A stretch of 11,992 nt of DNA, from NCBI GenBank assembly GCA_947305035.1, contig CAMZCV010000011.1, positions 1 through 11,992 of the forward strand, given 5' to 3'. The stretch comes from an uncultured Coriobacteriales bacterium (GTDB taxonomy: Bacteria > Actinomycetota > Coriobacteriia > Coriobacteriales > Atopobiaceae). The notes under the pieces were generated by a model that was not told the DNA's origin, did no database searches, and saw only the letters and a list, made by a program, of their open reading frames with translations. Shown piece after piece: positions 6,514 through 11,379 of the stretch. Position 1 is the stretch's first letter; each line of letters opens with the position of its first letter. The translations under genes and the position numbers were made by a program.

Positions 6514-7136
6514 TCACCTCATTTCACCAAGTACGGAGCGCACGAGTTCGAGGTCTACGTGCGCACCGCGCTCACGAGCCGCATTGCGCTCCGATGGCGT
6601 CTTGACTGGCTCTGGATGGTTGCGGTCGTGCTTGGCATCTTTCGTCTTTGTCCACGCTATCCATCGCAGCGAGTAGTCGATTGACGCGAGAAGCACCGTG
6701 TCCTCGCTCCACGCCGCGTCGGGGTCGATGTAGCGAGAGACACGCGACTCGCGCGGCAGCTGCGATAGCAGAACGGCGGCATGGGCGTGGGTGTAATCCC
6801 TGCCCATGCCGTCGAGATTCAGTCCGTAGTACTGCTGGAAATCCGCCCGCATCTCGTCGGGACACTCATCCTCGGCGAGCACGAGCCGAATCAGTTTTTT
6901 GCTGGTCCCGTCGATGCCGTCTCCATGACGGCGGTCACGAGACGCGACATGTCATCCAGCGTGCCGCCGAGCGCGTCTGCGTACTCGTCGGACTTGCCAG
7001 CAAAGATGATATCGAGCGCATCGAAGAATCCAGCGGGGTCTTTCTGATAGGACGTGATGCCGCGAATCACGCGGTAGCTGCGGAGCGCATTCTCGTCGTA
7101 CTCGAACTCGATGCCGTCAACAGTGATCGTAGCCAA
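6514..7136 (-). CDS. Tail assembly chaperone, long form made by -1 ribosomal frameshift (gpGT-like)
   Basis: The downstream reading frame ending at 6514 has no good start of its own; its first candidate start, GTG 6882, lacks a ribosome site. A ribosome that slips back one base on the A AAA AAC at 6900-6894 reads on as L-I-R-L-V-L-A-E-D-E-C from base 6894. The fusion is 207 residues: 81 from the short form plus 126 from the extension. The extension has 'GLNLDGMGRDYTHAHAAVL', 'LPRESRVSRYIDPDAAW' and 'LASIDYSLRWIAWTKTKD', characteristic of gpT-like extensions placed just before tape measure genes. In lambda and many siphophages the short and long chaperones at a fixed ratio coat the tape measure and recruit tube subunits. 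Slippage is inferred from sequence. Confidence 0.85.
6891..7136 (-). CDS. Tail assembly chaperone, short form (gpG-like)
   Basis: This 81-residue protein starts at TTG 7136, the only in-frame start before a TGA three codons further up, with a GGGGAG ribosome site about nine bases ahead. The sequence MATITVDGIEFEYDENALRS, then 'YRVIRGITSYQKDPAGFFDALDIIF' and 'LDDMSRLVTAVMET', fits the small alpha-helical chaperones located between major tail protein and tape measure. Its last sense codons AAA AAC form the slippery site and are followed at once by TGA, so most ribosomes should stop here. It is expected to bind the tape measure during tail assembly and to be absent from mature virions. The weak TTG start may limit chaperone production relative to the abundant tube protein encoded just upstream. 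Confidence 0.87.
   Translation of the reverse strand: MATITVDGIEFEYDENALRSYRVIRGITSYQKDPAGFFDALDIIFAGKSDEYADALGGTLDDMSRLVTAVMETASTGPAKN
6894..6900 (-). promoter_or_regulatory. Programmed -1 frameshift slippery heptamer A AAA AAC
   Basis: On the minus strand the zero frame reads GCA AAA AAC TGA, matching the X XXY YYZ rule exactly with both tRNAs able to re-pair on AAA AAA. The stop of the short chaperone follows immediately. Four bases downstream, TCGGC at 6889-6885 can pair with GCCGA at 6876-6872 around an 8-base loop, plus a possible G-U pair, giving a candidate stimulatory hairpin. The spacing is slightly shorter than usual, so the hairpin is less certain than the heptamer. Confidence 0.85.
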
Positions 7137-7156
7137 CGTGCGTCACTCCCCTCTCG

Positions 7157-7711
7157 TTAGGAGCTGGTCTGGATGTAGTCGTACATGTCGTTGCCGCTGG
7201 CATCCTTGTACATGGTGTAGGTCACGGGATAGTTGATAAGCTCGGAGTAGAGCACGGTCATGTCATCCCAAGCGGTGACCTGCGCGGCGGGAATGACGCG
7301 GCGCCACTTGCGACCGTCGCGAAGCACAAGCTCGAAGACGAGCGAGCGGCGCGTCATCTCGGTGCCGTTGTGCTGCACGGTGATGGAGTTGGTGCCGACG
7401 GTAACGTTGGACTGGCCGTAGACCTCCTTGAGCGATTCTGCGTTGGTCTCGGCGAACACGACGTTTACGGTGCGCGTGCGGGAGCCGGTGGAAGACGCGA
7501 TGGTATCGCCGTTGAGGTCGAGGAAGTTGTCGGAGCTGGCGTCGATTGCGAAGACGGCGCCCTCGTCGGTAAGGTAGCCGCAATTCTTGAACGCCGCATC
7601 CAGCGCGGTAGAGTAGTCGGTCGGCAGGGTCGTGCCCTCGGGGGCGGTGAAGAAGTAGCCGCCCGCGACGCCCTTGCCAACGCTGACGTTGGCGGTGCTG
7701 TTAGCTGCCAT
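7157..7711 (-). CDS. Major tail tube protein
   Basis: This 184-residue protein starts at ATG 7711 behind TAAGGAGA, which includes the stop codon of the tail terminator gene. The N-terminus (GKGVAGGYFFTAPEGTTLPT, residues 13-32) followed by 'ALDAAFKNCGYLTDEGAVF' is the pattern I know from tail tube proteins of Gram-positive siphophages. The rest is beta-rich ('TVNVVFAETNAESLKEVYGQ', 'LVFELVLRDGRKWRRVIPAA', 'LINYPVTYTMYKDASGNDM'), consistent with the tube fold that stacks in hexamer rings around the tape measure. Its position between tail terminator and chaperones is the expected one. No extra Ig-like surface domain is fused at the C-terminus, so the tube is probably smooth. Confidence 0.9.
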   Translation of the reverse strand: MAANSTANVSVGKGVAGGYFFTAPEGTTLPTDYSTALDAAFKNCGYLTDEGAVFAIDASSDNFLDLNGDTIASSTGSRTRTVNVVFAETNAESLKEVYGQSNVTVGTNSITVQHNGTEMTRRSLVFELVLRDGRKWRRVIPAAQVTAWDDMTVLYSELINYPVTYTMYKDASGNDMYDYIQTSS

Positions 7712-7723
7712 GTGGTTGTCTCC

Positions 7724-8065
7724 TTAGCGATTGACCACAAGGACGAACGCGGCGCTCCACCTGTGAGCGCCGTCGAGGTCATTGCGGTACATGGTGTCTT
7801 GCGTCGCGTGAGCGACGTTGGATATGTCATCGGGGAGCGCGAGCATCACATCCGATGCCTGTTGGATGAGTTGCGCGGCGGCGAGGTCGTTTCCAGCCCA
7901 CGCATGGACGAGGTAGCGCGGCTCGTCAACGAAGCGGCTGGAAGAGCCGCCCGAGCGATAGACCATCACGAACTCTTCTGGCGGCTCTGGCGGTCGCACG
8001 GTCGCGACGCGCACGCCGAGCGCCGATTGCAGCAACCCGACGATTTGAGGTGTTACGTCGTTCAT
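7724..8065 (-). CDS. Tail terminator protein (gpU / SPP1 gp17-like)
   Basis: This 113-residue protein starts at ATG 8065 with a near-ideal AAGGAGGT site. It shows the pattern of tail terminator proteins: an N-terminal helix (MNDVTPQIVGLLQSALGVRV), a proline turn ('RPPEPPEEFVMVYRSGG'), a 'DEPRYLVHAWAGNDLAAAQL' strand-helix unit and a C-terminal strand ('HRWSAAFVLVVNR'). In this family a hexameric ring caps the finished tail tube and forms the joining face to the head. Its place as the last connector gene before the tube protein supports this. The family assignment is by pattern; sequence identity in such proteins is low. Confidence 0.82.
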   Translation of the reverse strand: MNDVTPQIVGLLQSALGVRVATVRPPEPPEEFVMVYRSGGSSSRFVDEPRYLVHAWAGNDLAAAQLIQQASDVMLALPDDISNVAHATQDTMYRNDLDGAHRWSAAFVLVVNR

Positions 8066-8074
8066 GCGACCTCC

Positions 8075-8329
8075 TTAGAGCGACCGCTGGAGCGTGTCGT
8101 GCTTGGCATTTGAGCGAGCCGCGTGCAGGTCGGCGGGAAAGACGAACGCATAGACGCGGCGCTTGCCGCCAGTGCCGAGTTCGGTGCCGTAGTCGCAGCC
8201 GTCGATGGATGACGCGGTGGAGGCGATGTTCTGAGCGCACTTTAGGCACGCTTGCGCCACGCCGTCGCTCTTGAGCGCGGCGGCGCGAACGCCCTGCATC
8301 TTGCCGCGAATGTGCCAGCTCTTAGCCAT
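8075..8329 (-). CDS. HK97 gp10-like neck / tail completion protein
   Basis: I place the start at ATG 8329 (MAKSWHIRGKMQGVRAAALK), giving 84 residues. The same frame is open to 8566, but that part lies inside the preceding gene. The ATG overlaps that gene's stop as ATGGCTAA, an 8-base overlap matching the one between portal and MuF genes. The sequence has an N-terminal helix, 'CAQNIASTASSIDG', then a basic beta segment 'GKRRVYAFVFPADLHAARSN'. Short basic proteins like this fill the HK97 gp10-like slot between stopper and tail terminator. I infer a role in neck assembly or head-tail joining. The ribosome site is weak, so translation probably depends on coupling. Three cysteines (28, 31, 45) are present without a clear motif. 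Confidence 0.75.
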   Translation of the reverse strand: MAKSWHIRGKMQGVRAAALKSDGVAQACLKCAQNIASTASSIDGCDYGTELGTGGKRRVYAFVFPADLHAARSNAKHDTLQRSL

Positions 8330-8666
8330 CGCGACGCACCGCCCCTGCTTTGACGTTCCATCGGACGAGCGGCGGGATGTTCGCGTCGGTGATTCGCATG
8401 GGCGATCCAACGATCTCGTACGTCTCGCCAGCCCATTCGATGATGGCGCCGCGTAGGTCTTGCGACCATCCGCGCGGAAAGCAGAACGACTTGTCGCACT
8501 GGATGGCAAAGGGCTGACCGTCGCGTATGACATCAACGGTCTGCCCCTTGCCAACAAGCACGTCATCCACCTGCGCGGGCGCGGAGTAGGTCACGGTCTC
8601 GTTGCCGTACGCATCCAGCGAGCCAAGCACGAGGAATCGCACGGTGACCGTCTCGCCGCGAATCAC
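8322..8666 (-). CDS. Head closure / stopper protein (SPP1 gp16-like)
   Basis: I favour GTG 8666, whose GTG overlaps the upstream TGA as GTGA, giving 114 residues. A TTG at 8678 would add four residues but has no ribosome site. The protein is beta-rich: 'GETVTVRFLVLGSLDAYGNE', 'APAQVDDVLVGKGQTVDVI', 'FCFPRGWSQDLRGAIIEWAGETYEIVGSPM' (shortened pattern), ending near 'RWNVKAGAVRRDG'. The 'DxxGN...VDDVLV...FxFPRGW..DLRGA.I.W.G.xYxIxGxP' order is one I recognise from head-tail joining proteins of actinobacterial phages. Such proteins form the ring that plugs the portal after DNA packaging and receives the tail. Its place between adaptor and gp10-like genes fits. Confidence 0.8.
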   Translation of the reverse strand: MIRGETVTVRFLVLGSLDAYGNETVTYSAPAQVDDVLVGKGQTVDVIRDGQPFAIQCDKSFCFPRGWSQDLRGAIIEWAGETYEIVGSPMRITDANIPPLVRWNVKAGAVRRDG

Positions 8667-9043
8667 GAGAAGTCCCAACCGATGGATGGGCGCACGTTGA
8701 GCACGTAGCTCGCGCCGATGCCGAGCATCTTCTTCTCCGCGCTGGTGAGGTAGAGGTCACCGGTCGGATTGGCGAAGCTCTGCGTCTGTGAGTAGATGTC
8801 GGCGGAGATGGTCTGCTGCGACACGCCGAACGCGCCGCTGTCGGACGCGATCATCGCGCGTTGGACCATCGAGCACGAGACCATGCTCAGAACGTCCATC
8901 TGGTGGCAGTCGGTCTCGTCCACCGTCACGAACGAGTCAATGAGGATGGCTGCACGGTTGAGCAGTACGCCAGCGACGCGCTGCTCCTGCTCGGTTAGCT
9001 CGCGCCATCCAGCTTCGAGGTCCGAGACGGTTGCGTAGGCCAT
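8663..9043 (-). CDS. Head-tail adaptor protein (Gp19/Gp15/Gp42-like)
   Basis: This 126-residue protein starts at ATG 9043 behind AAGGGG, which again overlaps the stop codon of the previous small gene. It opens MAYATVSDLEAGWRELTEQE, then 'VAGVLLNRAAILIDSFVTVD' and 'VLSMVSCSMVQRAMIASDSG', the helical bundle of the Gp19/Gp15/Gp42 connector family. Its C-terminal part ('YSQTQSFANPTGDLYLTSAE', 'KKMLGIG') is the usual extended region contacting the portal or stopper. Family members form a dodecameric ring under the portal. The gene order capsid, adaptor, stopper, gp10-like, tail terminator matches well-studied siphophages and supports each of these assignments. Confidence 0.88.
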   Translation of the reverse strand: MAYATVSDLEAGWRELTEQEQRVAGVLLNRAAILIDSFVTVDETDCHQMDVLSMVSCSMVQRAMIASDSGAFGVSQQTISADIYSQTQSFANPTGDLYLTSAEKKMLGIGASYVLNVRPSIGWDFS

Positions 9044-9052
9044 AGTTGCCCC

Positions 9053-9220
9053 TTAGTTGTCGGTCTTGGTCTTTCTCGGCGCACGCTTGCGCGGCTGCGC
9101 TGCGGGCTTCTCGTCCACGGGGTCGGCGGGAACGGCGAAACCGCGCGACTGGTAGAGACGCGCGGTTTCTTCGTCGGGAACGTCGATGGTCATGCCCGTG
9201 AAGATGACGAGCATCTGCAT
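9053..9220 (-). CDS. Small basic-tailed protein between capsid and adaptor genes (55 residues)
   Basis: This short gene runs from ATG 9220 to TAA 9055-9053. It encodes MQMLVIFTGMTIDVPDEETA, 'RLYQSRGFAVPADPVDEKPA' and a basic tail 'AQPRKRAPRKTKTDN'. It fills what would otherwise be a 180-base gap and fits exactly, starting three bases after the capsid stop and ending at the adaptor's ribosome site. No strong ribosome site precedes it, so coupling to capsid translation is likely. ATG 9214 is a possible second start. Many phages have a small protein here with a folded N-terminal half ('VPDEE...LYxxxGF') and a Lys/Arg/Pro-rich tail. The function is unknown; roles in head stabilisation or DNA contact are guesses. 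Confidence 0.72.
   Translation of the reverse strand: MQMLVIFTGMTIDVPDEETARLYQSRGFAVPADPVDEKPAAQPRKRAPRKTKTDN
9137..9169 (-). repeat. 11-bp perfect inverted repeat, strong stem-loop just after the capsid gene
   Basis: GAAACCGCGCG at 9137-9147 is perfectly complementary to CGCGCGGTTTC at 9159-9169, with an 11-base loop. The stem is GC-rich and lies inside the 55-residue gene, about 55 bases downstream of the capsid stop codon. No U-run follows on either strand, so it is not a standard intrinsic terminator. It could slow ribosomes, protect the 3' end of the capsid message from exonucleases, or reduce downstream expression; these roles are inference. Confidence 0.85.
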
Positions 9221-9223
9221 GGC

Positions 9224-10108
9224 TTAGGATGCGAGCGTGAGCTTGCCGAACGCGGCGGTGGACTTCACGACAACGCCGACCTCGGCCTCGATGCGGACGG
9301 CGAACATGTTGCGCTGCCAGAGGTTAATCTGGTTGGTGCCGTCGTTGATGGTGGCCTCCTCGGAGATGTCCATCTTGATGCCCTCGACGATGCCGTAGCG
9401 GAGCTGCGACCAGTCACCGACAAAGCCAGCGACGTTCGGCGTGCCAGTGGCGTAGACGTGCGGGGTCTCGAAGACGCGGGCGCCGAGGATGCGGGAGATT
9501 GCGGACTCGTCGTTGACGTTCGGGAGGAACAGCGGACGCTGCGAGCCGTCCTTGGCCTGGAGCAGCACGGCCTCCAGCTGCGGAGACACGACGATGCCGT
9601 TCATGCGTCCACCAGCGGTGCCGATAGCGGACATTGCGGTCACGAGCTGGTCATAGGCGGTGGCGCTGGTCATGGCGTATGCGGTTGCGCTGGTGAGAAC
9701 GTCGAAGCCAGTGCCAGGAGCGGTGCCGTTGAAAACGGTCTGGTCGAGCTTGGCGCCGATGGCTGCGGGGGCGCGGCGAATGCACTCGTCATAGAGAGCG
9801 GCCTTGTCGCGGCGAAGCTCGTTGGAGAAGAGCATGATCGCGGCGAGCTTGTACGGGGTCATCGTCTTGGCGCTGAAAGTGTTGGCGCTGACGTGCTTCT
9901 CGGTGGTCTCGGCGGTCCAGTCGGCGGTGATGTCGCCAGTGATGACGTCGATTGAGAGACCACTGCCAGGCAGAGCGACGCGCTGGCCGAGGGTCATGAC
10001 GGCGCTCTCGTGCTGCGCGTTGGCCCAGACCTCCTGCGACTGCTCGGGAGTGAGGGCGATTCCGGTGGTGCCACGATTGACGTTAATCTTGGTGTTGGAG
10101 TATGCCAT
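9224..10108 (-). CDS. Major capsid protein (HK97 fold)
   Basis: This 294-residue protein starts at ATG 10108 with a TAGGAG site. It has the layout of HK97-fold capsid proteins: a short N-arm ('GTTGIALTPEQSQEVWANAQ'), an E-loop region near residues 45-80 ('PGSGLSIDVITGDITADWTA'), the spine helix ('LFSNELRRDKAALYDECIRR'), 'AIGAKLDQTVFNGTAPGTGF', the A-domain ('GGRMNGIVVSPQLEAVLLQA', 'GSQRPLFLP'), and a closing beta segment ('NQINLWQRNMFAVRIEAEVG', 'VVVKSTAAFGKLTL'). It has no long N-terminal delta domain, matching the presence of a separate scaffold gene. I cannot see an obvious crosslinking Lys/Asn pair. About 415 copies would form a T=7 shell if this phage is typical. Confidence 0.93.
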   Translation of the reverse strand: MAYSNTKINVNRGTTGIALTPEQSQEVWANAQHESAVMTLGQRVALPGSGLSIDVITGDITADWTAETTEKHVSANTFSAKTMTPYKLAAIMLFSNELRRDKAALYDECIRRAPAAIGAKLDQTVFNGTAPGTGFDVLTSATAYAMTSATAYDQLVTAMSAIGTAGGRMNGIVVSPQLEAVLLQAKDGSQRPLFLPNVNDESAISRILGARVFETPHVYATGTPNVAGFVGDWSQLRYGIVEGIKMDISEEATINDGTNQINLWQRNMFAVRIEAEVGVVVKSTAAFGKLTLAS

Positions 10109-10127
10109 TGTCGGCTCCTAACTTGGT

Positions 10128-10589
10128 TTAGAGAATTCCGTCGAGCATTTCTGCGAACGCTTCCGCGTTGCTCTTCTTGCTCGGTTGACTGACCACAAGG
10201 CGGGACGCGGCGCCAGTCGGCGCAACCTTCGTCGGCTGCGACGCAATCTCGGCGGCGAGCGCTTCCATCGCGTCACGGTCCGCACAGTGGCGAAGAATGG
10301 ACTCCGCGACGCCGCTCTTGGCTGCGACCTCGCGCACGGCAGTCTCGAACTCGCGCTCTGCCTTGAGCTGCGCGAGCTCTTGCTCGGCTGCGGTTGCGCG
10401 GGCTTCCATCTTCTCGGCGTCGCTCATGGACGCGGCCTTGAGCTTCGCCAGCTCTGCGGCGGCGTCGGAGTTCTCCTTCGCCCTCTTCTCCCACTTGCGG
10501 GCCTCGGCTTTCCAGTCTGTCTCGGTGCCGTGCGGCTCCTGCGGCTCGGTGGTCGGCTCGGTCGTGGTGGTGGTGTCGGTGTCGCTCAT
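10128..10589 (-). CDS. Capsid scaffold protein
   Basis: I choose ATG 10589 (MSDTDTTTTTEPTTEPQEPH), preceded by AAGGGAGA, giving 153 residues. A candidate start nine codons upstream lies in the hairpin region and lacks a ribosome site. Residues 1-22 are acidic and Thr-rich. Residues about 25-90 are a charged coiled coil ('TDWKAEARKWEKRAKENSDA', 'ADAEKMEARA'-like, 'EQELAQLKAEREFETAVREV'), typical of scaffold proteins and the DUF4355-type family. The C-terminus ('PSKKSNAEAFAEMLDGIL') is a short helix that in such proteins often binds the capsid subunit. It is separated from the capsid gene by 19 bases. No protease gene lies nearby, so the scaffold may exit intact or be cut by a protease outside this window. 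Confidence 0.87.
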   Translation of the reverse strand: MSDTDTTTTTEPTTEPQEPHGTETDWKAEARKWEKRAKENSDAAAELAKLKAASMSDAEKMEARATAAEQELAQLKAEREFETAVREVAAKSGVAESILRHCADRDAMEALAAEIASQPTKVAPTGAASRLVVSQPSKKSNAEAFAEMLDGIL

Positions 10590-10602
10590 GTGGTCTCCCT
10601 TC

Positions 10603-10637
10603 GCCCGTGCGGGCATCGGTTTTGCGCCGTGCGGCGC
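10603..10637 (-). promoter_or_regulatory. Two small hairpins in the scaffold leader
   Basis: In the minus-strand RNA, GCGCC-GCAC-GGCGC (10637-10624) and GCCC-GCAC-GGGC (10614-10603) are two short, fully paired hairpins with identical GCAC loops. The second ends about two bases before the AAGGGAGA ribosome site of the scaffold gene. On the plus strand the first is followed by GTTTT, but a reverse terminator would have no gene to stop. The pair could set translation or stability of the scaffold-capsid message; this is inference. Confidence 0.6.
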
Positions 10638-10649
10638 GTTTTCGATATG

Positions 10650-10671
10650 AAAAAAGCCCCATGCGGGGCTT
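10650..10671 (-). terminator. Rho-independent terminator after the MuF gene
   Basis: The minus strand reads AAGCCCC-GCAT-GGGGCTTTTTT: a GC-rich stem of up to seven pairs (10654-10660 with 10665-10671), a four-base loop and a run of six T. It begins just past the MuF stop codon. It should separate, at least partly, transcription of the portal-MuF genes from the scaffold-capsid and tail genes. That implies either read-through or a separate promoter for the capsid genes; I see no convincing promoter in the 60 bases that follow. Confidence 0.82.
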
Positions 10672-10674
10672 CAA

Positions 10675-11379
10675 TCAGCTGTTGTTGGCGAGCTTCTTCC
10701 GCTCGCGTATGAGACGTTGTCGCTCTTGCGTCCCCAAATCCTCGTACATCGCGTACCATTCATCGGGGTCGTAGCCGTCCACCTGCGGATTCTTGCCGAA
10801 TCCTGGGACCACGCGACAATCGCAGTTTGCGTGCCAGTGGTTGAGCATGCCCGCGCTGGTCTCGGAGTGGTAGACGAAGCCGCGAGACGCGAGCATGATG
10901 CAGAACTCGCACGTCTCGGCGCCAGTCGGAACGCGGGCGTAGCGCGGCTTTATGGGGTCGCTCATTCCAGCGTTGATAACGGTCGTGCCAGCGCCGCGCT
11001 TTATCTCGTAGTCGATGCGCTGTAGCAACTGCTCGATGCAGCCGTCAACGTCCCCATCCACCGCGCGTTGCAGGATTGCCCGCGTCGCTTCCTCGGTGGC
11101 TTCTGGGACGCGACCGCTCGATGCGTCTGGGTCGTAGTTGTCCACGCCGAGCGCTTGCATTCGCGCCATGCGGTAGAAGCGGTTGGCGAGCGCTTCAACG
11201 TTGCGCACGGCGGCTCCGCAGTATTCCTCCATCACCGCCACGACCTCGGGCGCGGATGCGCTCACGTCGGCGATGTCGATTTGCGCGAGCCGCGCCGCGA
11301 GCATATCGCGTGCTTGCTGCGACAATCCGTTGATGCCGCGCGTGAATGCGTCCACGGTGGCACGCGGGACTCTAGCCAT
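10675..11379 (-). CDS. MuF-like minor head protein with Cys/His cluster
   Basis: This 234-residue protein starts at ATG 11379, overlapping the portal stop by 8 bases (ATGGCTAG), behind a GGAG site. The N-terminal two thirds is helical ('FTRGINGLSQQARDMLAARL', 'VEALANRFYRMARMQALGVD'). Residues 154-190 hold the signature 'GAETCEFCIMLASRGFVYHS' followed by 'HWHANCDCRVVPGF'. Cys157, Cys160, His171, His181, His183, Cys186 and Cys188 resemble a metal site and match the VG15/MuF-like minor head proteins of actinobacterial phages. Such proteins sit inside the head near the portal and may be ejected with DNA. The C-terminal segment ('EWYAMYEDLGTQERQRLIRE') is basic and helical. No toxin domain is fused, unlike some MuF proteins. 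Confidence 0.85.
   Translation of the reverse strand: MARVPRATVDAFTRGINGLSQQARDMLAARLAQIDIADVSASAPEVVAVMEEYCGAAVRNVEALANRFYRMARMQALGVDNYDPDASSGRVPEATEEATRAILQRAVDGDVDGCIEQLLQRIDYEIKRGAGTTVINAGMSDPIKPRYARVPTGAETCEFCIMLASRGFVYHSETSAGMLNHWHANCDCRVVPGFGKNPQVDGYDPDEWYAMYEDLGTQERQRLIRERKKLANNS

Noticed and set aside
7921..7956. Nested inverted repeat (GCGGCT/AGCCGC inside GCTCG/CGAGC) in the tail terminator gene
   Set aside because: The arms are only five or six bases, the region is GC-rich coding sequence, and no neighbouring signal gives it a role; chance is a sufficient explanation.
7370..8113. A 247-codon plus-strand open frame across the tube protein and tail terminator genes
   Set aside because: It spans two recognised minus-strand genes and the gap between them; it is a shadow frame with no recognisable domain or ribosome site.
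8330..8566. N-terminal extension of the HK97 gp10-like protein up to 8566
   Set aside because: It lies fully inside the stopper gene in another frame and has Arg/Ser-rich shadow composition; ATG 8329 overlaps the stopper stop codon in the usual way.
10641..10680. Possible promoter for the scaffold-capsid genes near the terminator
   Set aside because: TTGAAG and CATATC are present, but their spacing is about 19 bases, the match is poor, and the words lie within the terminator hairpin. I could not support a promoter.
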